35,410 nt of DNA. It comes from an uncultured Desulfovibrionaceae bacterium. Its GTDB lineage: Bacteria; Desulfobacterota; Desulfovibrionia; Desulfovibrionales; Desulfovibrionaceae. The notes below the pieces were generated by a model. That model searched no databases and was not told where the DNA came from. It saw only the letters and a list, made by a program, of their open reading frames with translations. How positions within the stretch are numbered: position 1 is the stretch's first letter; each line of letters begins with the position of its first letter. Shown piece after piece: positions 16,998-25,283 of the stretch. Where the stretch lies: the NCBI GenBank assembly GCA_944324045.1, contig CALUUT010000021.1, forward strand, positions 1-35,410, read 5' to 3'. The position numbers and the translations under genes were made by a program.

Positions 16998-17798
16998 ATG
17001 GCGTATGTTCTTGCCTGTCCTTCCTGGGTGATTCCGGGCGATATCGCGCAAAACGCCCGGTTTCTGGCCGGGAAAAAGGAAACCGGAATTCGCGAAATAG
17101 GCTTGTGCTTTTTCGAAAGCGCGGCCTGCCTCGCCTATGGCGATGCGGAACTGCCGCGGGATTTGCGCGGCCTTGGCTTTTCCTGGCATGCGCATCTGCC
17201 GTTCGACCTTTTTGCGCATGGCCCGGACAACGCCGCCGGCACAGCCCTGACGCTCATGGACAAAATCGCCTTTCTGGATGCGCGCCGCGCGGTTTTGCAC
17301 CCGCCCGCGCACGGCCGGGACCTTGAACGTTTTGCGCGCGTCTGGGAAAAGGCCGGACGCGACACTGCGGATATTCTTCTGGAAAATACCCGCAAAGCGC
17401 CTCTGAAACGGATTCTGACGCTTGCGGCAGAGACCGGATGCGGGCTGTGTCCCGATACCGGACACGCTTTTGCCGCGTTGCGCGCCGGAACAAGCAGCGT
17501 TTCGGACCTTGCGCGCGACCTGGAACGCGCCGCGGCCCGCGCGCGCGTCCTGCATATGAACGCCCCGGCCCCGGCCGGAAGCGCTTCGGAAAAACATTTC
17601 CCGCTGACCGCGCTTGACGCGGCGGAACGCGCCCTTGCGCGGCGCGCGCTCATGGCCCGGCCGCCGGAATGCGCGCTCATGCTGGAACTTTTTTCATGGA
17701 CGGATATTCTGCTCTCGTTGCCCGTGCTTGACGAGTTGCTGCCCGACAAACTGCCGCCTGACGGGCTGCTGAAAGACGCGGAACGCAAAGGCCGCTGA
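16998..17798 (+). CDS. cbiR: CbiR-like cobamide-remodelling phosphodiesterase (TIM-barrel)
   Basis: A 266-residue protein of the sugar-phosphate isomerase/AP-endonuclease 2 TIM-barrel superfamily. The N-terminus ACPSWVIPGDIAQNARFL, then IGLCFFESAACLAY, FSWHAHLPFDL, RRAVLHPPAHG, ILLENT and GLCPDTGHAFA follow the pattern I associate with CbiR. CbiR hydrolyses the nucleotide-loop phosphodiester of cobamides so that salvaged corrinoids can be rebuilt. His, Glu and Asp residues in HAHLP, LLENT and PDTGH are likely metal ligands. The ATG has AAGGAG 5 nt upstream. It lies 156 nt after the PHP-UvrD gene and ahead of tRNA-Val. The family assignment is by eye; a generic isomerase-like barrel protein remains possible. 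Confidence 0.65.
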   Translation: MAYVLACPSWVIPGDIAQNARFLAGKKETGIREIGLCFFESAACLAYGDAELPRDLRGLGFSWHAHLPFDLFAHGPDNAAGTALTLMDKIAFLDARRAVLHPPAHGRDLERFARVWEKAGRDTADILLENTRKAPLKRILTLAAETGCGLCPDTGHAFAALRAGTSSVSDLARDLERAAARARVLHMNAPAPAGSASEKHFPLTALDAAERALARRALMARPPECALMLELFSWTDILLSLPVLDELLPDKLPPDGLLKDAERKGR

Positions 17799-17887
17799 AC
17801 ATTGGCCGCGCCTCCTGAAAAAATACAGATAAGACGCGAAAAAAACGTCATAAAAAAACCGTATGGAAAAATTCGTGCAGATTTTCT

Positions 17888-17916
17888 TTGACAACCCTGA
17901 GGGCTTTAGCTAAATA
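17888..17916 (+). promoter_or_regulatory. Promoter of tRNA-Val
   Basis: TTGACA (17888-17893), an exact -35 consensus, 17 bp, then TAAATA (17911-17916) as -10. This places the start about 6 nt before the mature tRNA, as expected for a short-leader tRNA gene. Confidence 0.6.
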
Positions 17917-17928
17917 CAGAGCTCACGC

Positions 17929-18004
17929 GGGCAGTTAGCTCAGTTGGTAGAGCATCGCCTTCACACGGCGGGGGTCACAGGTTCAAGTCCTGTACTGCCC
18001 ACCA
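17929..18004 (+). tRNA. tRNA-Val (anticodon CAC)
   Basis: A complete 76-nt cloverleaf. The acceptor stem GGGCAGT pairs with ACTGCCC (7 of 7), and CCA is encoded at the end. The D arm is AGCTCAGTTGGTAGAGC, the anticodon loop TTCACAC (17960-17966) gives CAC at 17962-17964, and the T arm is intact (CAGGTTCAAGTCCTG). It reads GUG valine codons. It has its own promoter and terminator. Confidence 0.97.
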
Positions 18005-18017
18005 CGCGCAGATATTA

Positions 18018-18049
18018 AAAAGGCTCCGAATACATTCGGAGCCTTTTCC
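18018..18049. terminator. Bidirectional terminator between tRNA-Val and wbpD
   Basis: A 12-bp inverted repeat, AAGGCTCCGAAT/ATTCGGAGCCTT (18020-18031 with 18034-18045), is flanked by T-runs in both directions: TTTT on the plus strand and TTTTT on the minus strand. It can end both the tRNA transcript and the converging wbp transcript (stop at 18052). Confidence 0.85.
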
Positions 18050-18051
18050 TG

Positions 18052-18624
18052 TTATTCCGCCTTTTCAAGTCCCTGTTCCGGACCACGCGCATACCGCGCG
18101 CCGCAGTCCGGGCAGACCAGCGCGGCATCAAGCTTTGCGCCGCACTCGCATACCCATCCGCGTATTCTGGCCGGATTGCCGTAGACCAGGGCATGAGCCG
18201 GCACATCGCGCGTCACCACGGCCCCGGCCCCCACAAACGCGTAGCGGCCCACCGTGACCCCGCAGACAATGGTGGAATTGGCCCCAAGGCTGGCCCCTTT
18301 CTTGACCAGCGTGGGCCGGGCTTCGTCCATGCGCCGGATATGCGCGCGCGGGTTGAACACATTGGTGAAGACCATGCTTGGCCCGCAAAACACGCCGTCT
18401 TCCAGGGTGACGCCCTTGTACACGCTGACATTGTTCTGAATCTTGCAGCCGTCGCCCACGCGCACATCCGGACCCACCGCCACGTTCTGGCCGATGGTGC
18501 AGTTCTCGCCAATGACCGTGCCCGGCATGATATGGGAAAAATGCCAGATTTTTGTGCCCCTGCCTATCAAAACGCCGTCGTCGATGCAGGCCGTGGGATG
18601 GGCCTGATACTTTTTCCCGCTCAT
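18052..18624 (-). CDS. wbpD: WbpD-like N-acetyltransferase (left-handed beta-helix) with zinc-ribbon tail
   Basis: Likely UDP-2-acetamido-3-amino-2,3-dideoxy-glucuronate N-acetyltransferase, adding the 3-acetamido group with acetyl-CoA. The 190-residue product is built of hexapeptide repeats ([28 protein letters not shown]...) that form a left-handed beta-helix, with [25 protein letters not shown] typical of WbpD/WlbB. The tail carries a CxC...CxxC set (Cys159, 161, 171, 174) that looks like a small zinc ribbon. The start at 18622-18624 has AAGGAGG upstream and overlaps the wbpE stop by four bases (ATGA). Confidence 0.85.
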   Translation of the reverse strand: MSGKKYQAHPTACIDDGVLIGRGTKIWHFSHIMPGTVIGENCTIGQNVAVGPDVRVGDGCKIQNNVSVYKGVTLEDGVFCGPSMVFTNVFNPRAHIRRMDEARPTLVKKGASLGANSTIVCGVTVGRYAFVGAGAVVTRDVPAHALVYGNPARIRGWVCECGAKLDAALVCPDCGARYARGPEQGLEKAE

Positions 18625-19790
18625 GACAGCGCCTCCTTAAGCGCCTCAGCCACCTGGCGCGTCGCGGCCCGGTCCATATAGGGATGGAAGGGCAGGGCCA
18701 GAATGCGGCGGGACGCGTCCAGGGCCGCGGGCATCTGTTCCGGCGCATAGCCAAGCCCGGCGAAAACCGCCAGACAGTGCTGCGGCTTTGGATAGTAAAT
18801 GTTCGTGGGAATGCCTTTTTGCTTCAAATGGGCGGCAACGGCCTCGCGCCGGCCTTCCGGAAGCAGCACGCAGTATTGCGCGAAAACGCTCGTGCAATCC
18901 GGCTCGACCAAAGGCGCGGCCACGCCCGCCACATCGGAAAGATGCTCCACGTACCAGGCCGCAACCTGCTGGCGCGCCTCGATTTCATCGGAAAAAATCT
19001 CCATCTTGGCCAGAAGAATGGCGGCCTGCAACGTGTCCAGACGCCCATTCAGCCCAAGCCGCACATTGTCGTACTTGTCGCGGCCTTTGCCGTGCATGCG
19101 AATGGAGCGCAGCGTTTCCGCAAGCGCGCCGTCGTCCGTAAAGACCGCTCCGCCGTCCCCGTAACACCCCAGAGGTTTGGCCGGGAAAAAACTGGTGCCG
19201 GCCGCATGGCACCCCAACGCGCAGGTTTTCCGGCCGCGGCGGCTTGCGCCGAAGGACTGGGCCGCATCTTCCAGAACCATAAGCCCGTGCCGCCGGGCAA
19301 TGGGCAAAATGGCCTCATACCGGGCGGCCTGCCCGAAAAGGTCCGCGCAGATTGCCGCGCGCGGGGTCAAAGAACGCTCGAGCGCCGCTTTGGGCAACGG
19401 GTATATGGACGCATCCCGCTTTTGCAGCGCTTCAATGGCCCGCTCCAGATGCGCCGGCCGCATGGCGAAGGAAACCGGGTCCACATCCACAAATACGGGA
19501 ACCGCGCCCAAAAGGGCGGGCGCTTCGGATGTGGCGAAAAAGGTGAATGCCGGGACAAAAACCGCGTCCGCCGGACCAACGCCCCAGGCCATAAGCGGCA
19601 TAAGCAGCGCATCCGTGCCGGACGAGCAGGCGACGCAGTGCCGCGCCCCGGCAAATGCGCAAAGACGCGCCTCAAGTTCCTCCACTTCCGGCCCCATAAT
19701 GTAGCGGCCATGGTTCAAAACCGCCTGTATCCGGGCCTCAATGCCGGAACGAATACGGGCCTGCTGGGCCGCGAGATCAATAAATTGCAT
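18621..19790 (-). CDS. wbpE: WbpE-like PLP aminotransferase (DegT/DnrJ/EryC1/StrS family)
   Basis: Transfers an amino group from glutamate to the 3-keto sugar made by WbpB. The 389-residue product has the sugar-aminotransferase layout: [14 protein letters not shown] start, ACSSGTDAL near 54-62, [13 protein letters not shown] near 78-90, [11 protein letters not shown] near 172-182, and the PLP lysine in [16 protein letters not shown] (Lys205). The ATG at 19788-19790 with AGGA about 8 nt upstream is chosen because the family begins there; a longer in-frame start adds non-conserved residues. It overlaps wbpD and lies about 160 nt after wbpB. Confidence 0.87.
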   Translation of the reverse strand: MQFIDLAAQQARIRSGIEARIQAVLNHGRYIMGPEVEELEARLCAFAGARHCVACSSGTDALLMPLMAWGVGPADAVFVPAFTFFATSEAPALLGAVPVFVDVDPVSFAMRPAHLERAIEALQKRDASIYPLPKAALERSLTPRAAICADLFGQAARYEAILPIARRHGLMVLEDAAQSFGASRRGRKTCALGCHAAGTSFFPAKPLGCYGDGGAVFTDDGALAETLRSIRMHGKGRDKYDNVRLGLNGRLDTLQAAILLAKMEIFSDEIEARQQVAAWYVEHLSDVAGVAAPLVEPDCTSVFAQYCVLLPEGRREAVAAHLKQKGIPTNIYYPKPQHCLAVFAGLGYAPEQMPAALDASRRILALPFHPYMDRAATRQVAEALKEALS

Positions 19791-19950
19791 ATGCGATTCC
19801 TGTGGACAATACGCGCGCCGCCGCCATACCGGCAAAGCGGCCGCGCGCCGTCATGGTTTGCGGTTCGAAAAAATGCGCCTTTTCAGACAGGAACCCTTTT
19901 TCCGAAACGCGCCCCGGGCGCTGCTCTTTGCTTTCCCAAAAAACAGCCTT

Positions 19951-21009
19951 CTAATATTCCAGAGGCAACGAAATGGTCTTATGGTCGCGGGCGCTCCGGT
20001 ACGCGGCAATGAGCACTTCCAGGGACTTCAGTCCCTCGCGGCCGTCTGTTTCAGGCTCCGCCTCGCCGCGCAGAACGTCGATGACGTTTTTATAATACAG
20101 AGGATGCCCAAACCCGTAAACCGACGTGGTGGCATAGCTTGCATCCCTGACCGTCGCGTCGTAGTCCCTGGGCTCCGCGAAATCCCAGATCTGAATCTCG
20201 TTCACCGCCACGCCGCCCACGCGCGCCGTGCCTTTCTCGCCAATGATGGTGATGGAGCCCTCCAGGTTTTTAGGGTAGGTGAGCATGGTCACGGCCATGG
20301 ACCCCAATGCCCCGTTGCGCCAGCGCACATTCAAAACCCCTGTGTCCTCGACCTCGATATCGCGGGCCAGAGTGCCGGTCATGGCCTGCACGTCGGCAAT
20401 AGGGCCGATAAGCCATTCCAGAAGGTCCACATAGTGGCTGGCCTGGTTCATGAAGGCCCCGCCGTCCATCTCCCATGTGCCGCGCCACCTGGCGGAGTCA
20501 TAATAGGCCTGGGGTCGGGTCCAGAACACATTCAGATGCACCATGTAAATCCGGCCGAAACGCTTTTCGTCAAGGGCGCGTTTGAGAAGCTGCAAGGTGG
20601 CGTTGCGCCGGTTCTGCTTGATGACGAACAGACGCCGCCGGGCTTCATCGCAGGCGTGAATCATGTTCAGGCCGTCCTGCCAGCGCGTGGCCATGGGTTT
20701 TTCGGTCATGACGTGCCGCCCGGCCCGGGCCGCCTCGATGACCATCTGCGGATGCAGCCCGCTTGGCGTGCATATGGTCACAAGATCGCAGTCCGACGCC
20801 GCGAGAAGCTCGGTCAAACTTTTATAGGCCGGCGCCTGGTAGCGCTCGGCGTGAACCTCAAGAACATCAGGGTCGTTGTCGCAAATGGCGGCCAGCTCCA
20901 TGTCGGCGCTGTGCGCCGCGATGGAATCGAAATGATTCTTGGAAATCCGCCCGCAGCCGATGACGGCGTTTCTGATCTTTCTGCCGGTGATAATGGGAAA
21001 TGTGGACAT
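19951..21009 (-). CDS. wbpB: WbpB-like NAD-dependent sugar-nucleotide 3-oxidase (GFO/IDH/MocA family)
   Basis: Likely UDP-N-acetylglucosaminuronic acid 3-dehydrogenase, producing the 3-keto sugar aminated by WbpE. The 352-residue product has the Rossmann motif VIGCGRISKNHF near 16-27, the conserved EKP in HVMTEKPMATRW near 99-110, and NQASHYVDLLEWLIGP with the catalytic-region His. The ATG at 21007-21009 has AAGGAG upstream. It comes first in the B-E-D gene order. WbpA (the 6-dehydrogenase) and the epimerase WbpI are not nearby. Confidence 0.85.
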   Translation of the reverse strand: MSTFPIITGRKIRNAVIGCGRISKNHFDSIAAHSADMELAAICDNDPDVLEVHAERYQAPAYKSLTELLAASDCDLVTICTPSGLHPQMVIEAARAGRHVMTEKPMATRWQDGLNMIHACDEARRRLFVIKQNRRNATLQLLKRALDEKRFGRIYMVHLNVFWTRPQAYYDSARWRGTWEMDGGAFMNQASHYVDLLEWLIGPIADVQAMTGTLARDIEVEDTGVLNVRWRNGALGSMAVTMLTYPKNLEGSITIIGEKGTARVGGVAVNEIQIWDFAEPRDYDATVRDASYATTSVYGFGHPLYYKNVIDVLRGEAEPETDGREGLKSLEVLIAAYRSARDHKTISLPLEY

Positions 21010-21140
21010 AACTCTCCTTAAAGCGCCGCTTGGCAAAACGCTTTTTGCACGGCGTGGAACTCTCCATGCCGCGCCAGCCTTACGGCATCGCGACGCGCCG
21101 CGACTTTCCGCAAAAGGCGCGCCTTCTCTCATGCAAAGCC

Positions 21141-21692
21141 TTACCCTTTCCCCCGCATCAACTCCGCGCGTTTTTCGCGGTACGCTTCAATGCATTGGGC
21201 GATGACCGCCCTTGCGGCTTTGGCGTCCGCGATGTTTTCAATTACGGTGTTCTTGCCTTCAAGGGCTTTGTACACGGAAAAGAAGTGAGAAATTTCACTG
21301 GATACATGGGCCGGAAGGTCGCTGATATCCTTGTAGCTGTTATAAGTCGGATCCTTGAAGGGCAGGGCGATGATTTTTTCATCGTGGTCGTCGTCGTCCA
21401 CCATGCTGATCACCCCAATCGGATAACACTGCGCCAGAGAAAGCGGCTCCAGCTTTTCCGAACACAGCACAAGCACGTCCAGAGGGTCATGATCCGCGGC
21501 GTACGTCAGGGGAATGAATCCGTAATTCGCGGGGTACTGAGTCGATGTATAAAGAATCCGGTCCATGAGCAAAAGCCCGGTTTCCTTGTCCAGTTCGTAC
21601 TTGACCTTGCCGCCTCTGGCTATTTCGATAACCGCGTAAAAAGACGCCGGCGTCACCCGCTCCGGCGCAATGTCGTGCCAAATGTTCATCAT
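21141..21692 (-). CDS. ppa: Inorganic pyrophosphatase (family I, soluble)
   Basis: Hydrolyses pyrophosphate to phosphate and pulls biosynthetic reactions, and in sulfate reducers sulfate activation, forward. The 183-residue product shows the family I pattern: ARGGKVKYELDKETG near 25-39, RILYTSTQYPANYGFIP near 45-61, and the metal-binding signature DHDPLD near 67-72. Basic and acidic active-site residues are in place. The ATG at 21690-21692 (MMNIWHDIAPER) has GGGAG upstream; an upstream in-frame start adds a non-family segment. It follows crcB on the same strand, with a GC hairpin between them. Confidence 0.94.
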   Translation of the reverse strand: MMNIWHDIAPERVTPASFYAVIEIARGGKVKYELDKETGLLLMDRILYTSTQYPANYGFIPLTYAADHDPLDVLVLCSEKLEPLSLAQCYPIGVISMVDDDDHDEKIIALPFKDPTYNSYKDISDLPAHVSSEISHFFSVYKALEGKNTVIENIADAKAARAVIAQCIEAYREKRAELMRGKG

Positions 21693-21772
21693 GTTTTCTC
21701 CCGGAAATTGTGTGTCGCCAAAAATCTCTTTCACAAGCCTGCGACGCAGGTCAAAAAACCGTCAACCGCGCT

Positions 21773-21794
21773 GGCGCGCGTCTTTGCGCGCGCC
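21773..21794 (-). terminator. GC hairpin between crcB and ppa
   Basis: A perfect 8-bp stem, GGCGCGCG/CGCGCGCC (21773-21780 with 21787-21794, 6-nt loop), sits just past the crcB stop. On the minus strand the nearest T-run (six T) is about 15 nt further on, so it is terminator-like but not canonical. Confidence 0.4.
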
Positions 21795-21806
21795 GCTTGA
21801 AACAAA

Positions 21807-22196
21807 TCAGCGCATAAAAAAGCACGCCGCCCGCGCCGCGGCCATGCCAAGAAACGTCATAAGCAGGGAGCCGCCCACATGCGACGCGATGCCGGCCATG
21901 GCCGAAACAATGCGGCCCTGCATGAACAGGCCCGCAATCTCCCCTGAAAAGCTGGAAAAGGTGGTCAGGCCCCCCAGAAAGCCGGTGCTTATCAAAAGCC
22001 GCCAGTGCGCGGCGATATCCGGATGCAGGGCAAAGACGCCCAAAGCCGCCCCCATGCCGAATCCGCCAATCAGGTTTACGGCCAGCGTGCCCAGGGGCAG
22101 CCCGGAAAACACAGGGTTAAGCGCCAGACTGACCATCCAGCGAAGCGTTGCGCCCGCGCAAGCGCCGATGCAAACGGCAAGCAACGATTTCATCAT
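21807..22196 (-). CDS. crcB: Fluoride ion channel CrcB/Fluc
   Basis: Small membrane protein that lets cytoplasmic fluoride escape; it works as an antiparallel dimer. The 129-residue product has four hydrophobic segments and the family signature GFLGGLTTFSSFSGE near 71-85, plus the conserved Asn in AVNLIGGFGMGAALG. Length and topology match single-gene Fluc proteins. The start is at 22194-22196 (a second ATG follows at once); the ribosome binding site is weak. I looked for a fluoride riboswitch just upstream and do not see one. Confidence 0.92.
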   Translation of the reverse strand: MMKSLLAVCIGACAGATLRWMVSLALNPVFSGLPLGTLAVNLIGGFGMGAALGVFALHPDIAAHWRLLISTGFLGGLTTFSSFSGEIAGLFMQGRIVSAMAGIASHVGGSLLMTFLGMAAARAACFFMR

Positions 22197-22574
22197 GCCG
22201 CATCGTCAGAAATATGAAGCGTTTCAGCGCGCCCGAAAAGGCGCGTCCCTGTTCGGCCCGCCCAAAAGCCTGACCGCGCAAAAGCCATATGTCCCCTCCA
22301 AAGCCGTTTTATGCAAACCCCATGCCCATATGCAAAACAACGGGATGCGCCCATGCCGGGCCGCCCCAAAAAAACGCGAGAAGCATGCTCGCAAAACCTC
22401 AGAGCCCGGCGGTCATGCCCGTTTTCGCCGCACTGATTTATACCGGAGTCTTTCTTGCAAGTAAATGCGGGACCTTACGTGGATTTATCAATATAACAAA
22501 TTAAAATAATTAACAAAAAGTACAAGGAGCGCCATATGCGCGGTTGACAAAAACAGCAAGTTTTGCGACTGTCC
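22197..22574. other. Intergenic region between crcB and the cobalamin riboswitch
   Basis: No gene is recognised. The right end (about 22475-22530) is AT-rich and should hold the nrdD promoter. A TTGACA at 22544-22549 is a good -35, but the -10 at the right spacing (GACTGT) is poor. A near-consensus ribosome binding site at 22523-22529 precedes a three-codon frame (ATG CGC GGT TGA), probably by chance. Confidence 0.4.
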
Positions 22575-22740
22575 AAGTCGTGCGAAGCGCCCTTTCGGGC
22601 TTAATAGGGAATCCCGTTCAAGTCGGGAGCGGACCCGCCGCCGTAAGCCGCATCATGCCCCTTTCCCCGCGCGCCACTGGATATTTCCGGGAAGGCCGAA
22701 AGAAGGGCCGGCAAGCCGGAAGACCTGCTTCGTTCTGTCG
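22575..22740 (+). promoter_or_regulatory. Cobalamin (B12) riboswitch upstream of nrdD
   Basis: The conserved blocks appear in order: GGGAA at 22608-22612, a CCCGTTCAAGTCGGG stem region, GCGGACCCGCCGCCGTAA at about 22629-22646, GCCACTGG, GGGAAGGC, and the closing AGCCGGAAGACCTGC at about 22715-22729. The basal stem can form from GAAGC (near 22584) and GCTTC (near 22728). It is expected to turn off the B12-independent reductase when adenosylcobalamin is plentiful, implying a B12-dependent class II enzyme elsewhere in the genome. Confidence 0.88.
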
Positions 22741-22864
22741 TTTTTTAAGGATTATCTCCGGCAACGGGGCTTTTGCCGGCAGACCGCAACGAGGATATGC
22801 GCGCTTCCTCCTCTGCCCGCACGCCCGCGGAAAGGGGAGTTTTTTATCGCCCCCGCCACATGCC

Positions 22865-22895
22865 GGCCCAGCGCCATGCGCCGCCGGGCCTTTTT
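22865..22895 (+). terminator. Candidate riboswitch expression platform (terminator ahead of nrdD)
   Basis: The outer stem GGCCC/GGGCC (22865-22869 with 22886-22890) encloses an inner GCG/CGC pairing and is followed by five T (22891-22895). The nrdD ribosome binding site (AGGA, 22897-22900) comes directly after. If the hairpin forms it would stop transcription just before the gene. A separate T-run right after the aptamer (22740-22746) lacks a strong stem. Confidence 0.45.
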
Positions 22896-22907
22896 CAGGA
22901 TACGTCT

Positions 22908-25283
22908 ATGCCGGCCACCATCATCAAGCGGGACGGAACCCCTGTCGCTTTTGACGCGACAAAGATATTGAATGCCATAACCAAGGCGAACAAGGCCGTG
23001 GAAGGCGAGCCCATGACGCCCACGGACCTTTTGTTCGTAACGGAAAAGGTCTGCGCGAAACTGGATGCGCGGGCCTTGAGCCATGTCGAAGAAATACAGG
23101 ACGTGGTTGAAGAAACCCTGATTCAGTACGATTATGCGAAAACCGCCAAGGCGTACATTCTCTACCGCGCCGAGCACGCCAAATTGCGCAACGCCGAATC
23201 CTGGCTTATGGACGTCTACAAAAAGCTGACCTACGCCCCGGCCGCAAGCGAGGATTTAAAACGCGAAAACGCCAACATCGACGGCGACACGGCCATGGGC
23301 ACCATGCTCAAATACGGCTCCGAAGGGGCGAAATTCTTCATCGACAATTATGTGCTGCCAAAGGATATCTCCGCGGCGCACCAAAACGGCGACATTCATA
23401 TCCATGACAAAGATTTCTACATGCTCACGGAAACCTGTTGCCAGATAGACCTCATTCCGCTGTTTAAAAACGGCTTTTCAACAGGCCACGGGCATTTACG
23501 CGAGCCCAATTCCATTGAAAGCTATTCGGCGCTGGCCTGCATCGCGATTCAGGCCAATCAAAACGAAATGCACGGCGGCCAAAGTTCGCCCAACTTCGAT
23601 TACGCCATGGCCCAGGGCGTGGCCAAGACCTACGCCAAGGAATATAAAAAGGCGTTCGCCGCCTACATGCAAATTCGCGGCGAACTGACCGACGGGGAAA
23701 CCGCGTCTTTGACAAAGGCCATCCTTGACGCGCTCCCCATGCGCCCGCGCATGGCGGAAGCAAAAGCCTTCGGATGCGCGCTCGCCGCTCTTGACTATGC
23801 GCGCCTTATTCCCGAAGAAACGCCGCCTTGCGGCCGCGCGGCTCAGGGACAGGCGGACCAGGACGCAAATTGGGAGCCGGACGACTTCCCCAAACCGCGC
23901 CGCGCCCAGATGCCGCCCGCGGCAATCAGAGAGCTGGCTATTGCGGCCCACGCCTATGCGGCCTCTCACGCCCAAAAAAGCACGAACAGGCGCACCTATC
24001 AGGCCATGGAAGCCTTCATCCACAATCTGAACACCATGAACTCGCGCGCCGGCGCTCAGGTGCCGTTCAGTTCCGTGAATTACGGCACGGACACCTCGGC
24101 CGAAGGCCGCATGGCGATACGAAACCTGCTGCTGGCGACAGAAGCGGGCCTTGGCAACGGCGAGACCTCCATCTTTCCGGTGCAGATATTCAAGGTCAAA
24201 TCCGGGGTGAACTATAACCCTGAAGACCCCAACTACGATTTGTTCAAACTGGCCATGCGCGTTTCCGCAAAACGCCTGTTTCCCAATTTCAGCTTCATCG
24301 ACGCGCCGTTTAATCTGGCGTATTACCATCCGGGCGACTATAACACCGAAGTCGCCTACATGGGATGCCGCACCCGCGTGCTTGGAAACGTATATGATCC
24401 GGCGCGGCAGGTGACCTGCGGACGCGGCAACTTAAGCTTCACCTCTTTGAACCTGCCGCGTCTGGGCATTGAGGCGAAAGGCGATATCGCCCGCTTTTAC
24501 GAACTCCTGGACGCCATGATCGATCTGGTCTTCCGCCAGCTTCTGCACCGCTTTAAAATCCAGTGCGCCAAAAAAGTGCGGAATTATCCGTTTCTCATGG
24601 GCGAAGGCATCTGGCTTGATTCCGGCGCGCTTGACCGCGACGACCGCATAGAAAACGTGCTCAGGCATGGAACGCTGACCATCGGCTTCATCGGGCTTGC
24701 CGAAACCCTGAAGGCCCTTTCCGGAAGGCATCACGGCGAAAGCGAAGAAGCCCAGAAACTGGGCCTTGAGATCATCGGGCATATCCGCAGGCGCGCAGAC
24801 CAAAAATCAGAGGAAACCGGTTTGAACTTTTCGGTCATCGCCACCCCGGCCGAAGGATTGAGCGGCCGTTTCGTGGCTGTCGACCGCCGGCGTTACGGCG
24901 TTTTGCCCGGCGTGACCGACCGCGACTATTACACCAACTCTTTTCATGTGCCGGTGTATTATCCCATAAAGGCGTTTAGAAAAATCCAGATTGAAGCGCC
25001 GTACCACGCGCTGACCAATGCCGGGCATATCACCTATGTGGAGCTTGACGGCGATGTGTGCGGCAACCCGGAAGCCTTTGAAACCATCATCCGGTACATG
25101 CATGATCAGGGCGTGGGATACGGCTCGGTCAACCACCCCCTGGATCGCGACCCGATTTGCGGATACGTGGGCGTGATTCACGACGTGTGCCCGCGTTGCG
25201 GCCGCAGGGAAGGGGAGGCGGTGAGCGTGGAAAAACTGAAGGAATTGAAAAAAATCTATCCTGACGTCCCGGATTGGGAGTAA
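22908..25283 (+). CDS. nrdD: Anaerobic (class III) ribonucleoside-triphosphate reductase, main part, lacking the glycyl-radical segment
   Basis: Reduces ribonucleoside triphosphates to deoxyribonucleotides without oxygen. The 791-residue product has an ATP-cone regulatory domain (residues 3-95, IIKRDGTPVAFDATKI...), the catalytic barrel with CCQIDL near 177-182, GGQSSPNFDYAMA near 223-235, HNLNTMNSRAGAQVPFSS near 372-389, and MGCRT with the thiyl-radical Cys487. Residues 255-345 form a poorly conserved insertion. The C-terminus keeps three Cys of the zinc site (Cys751, 761, 764), with Asp where the first Cys is usual, and then stops: there is no RxxGY glycyl-radical motif. That motif is on the next gene. 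The ATG has AGGA 7 nt upstream; in-frame starts upstream overlap the riboswitch leader. Confidence 0.93.
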   Translation: MPATIIKRDGTPVAFDATKILNAITKANKAVEGEPMTPTDLLFVTEKVCAKLDARALSHVEEIQDVVEETLIQYDYAKTAKAYILYRAEHAKLRNAESWLMDVYKKLTYAPAASEDLKRENANIDGDTAMGTMLKYGSEGAKFFIDNYVLPKDISAAHQNGDIHIHDKDFYMLTETCCQIDLIPLFKNGFSTGHGHLREPNSIESYSALACIAIQANQNEMHGGQSSPNFDYAMAQGVAKTYAKEYKKAFAAYMQIRGELTDGETASLTKAILDALPMRPRMAEAKAFGCALAALDYARLIPEETPPCGRAAQGQADQDANWEPDDFPKPRRAQMPPAAIRELAIAAHAYAASHAQKSTNRRTYQAMEAFIHNLNTMNSRAGAQVPFSSVNYGTDTSAEGRMAIRNLLLATEAGLGNGETSIFPVQIFKVKSGVNYNPEDPNYDLFKLAMRVSAKRLFPNFSFIDAPFNLAYYHPGDYNTEVAYMGCRTRVLGNVYDPARQVTCGRGNLSFTSLNLPRLGIEAKGDIARFYELLDAMIDLVFRQLLHRFKIQCAKKVRNYPFLMGEGIWLDSGALDRDDRIENVLRHGTLTIGFIGLAETLKALSGRHHGESEEAQKLGLEIIGHIRRRADQKSEETGLNFSVIATPAEGLSGRFVAVDRRRYGVLPGVTDRDYYTNSFHVPVYYPIKAFRKIQIEAPYHALTNAGHITYVELDGDVCGNPEAFETIIRYMHDQGVGYGSVNHPLDRDPICGYVGVIHDVCPRCGRREGEAVSVEKLKELKKIYPDVPDWE

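Noticed and set aside
16152..17597. A 481-codon minus-strand frame opposite the helicase and cbiR genes
   Set aside because: Low-complexity Arg/Gly-rich composition; the plus-strand helicase motifs and CbiR motifs occupy the same DNA.
17929..18060. Integration site of a mobile element at tRNA-Val
   Set aside because: There is no integrase and no repeated tRNA 3' end nearby; a terminator follows directly.
18684..21021. Long plus-strand frames opposite wbpB and wbpE
   Set aside because: Shadows of well-supported minus-strand genes; no start signals or motifs.
22197..22330. Fluoride riboswitch upstream of crcB
   Set aside because: The conserved crcB-motif blocks are not found on the minus strand ahead of the start.
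22773..22907. Longer N-terminus for NrdD starting at 22773 or 22797
   Set aside because: The added residues are not family-like and lie in the riboswitch leader; the ATG at 22908 has a ribosome binding site and matches the ATP-cone start.
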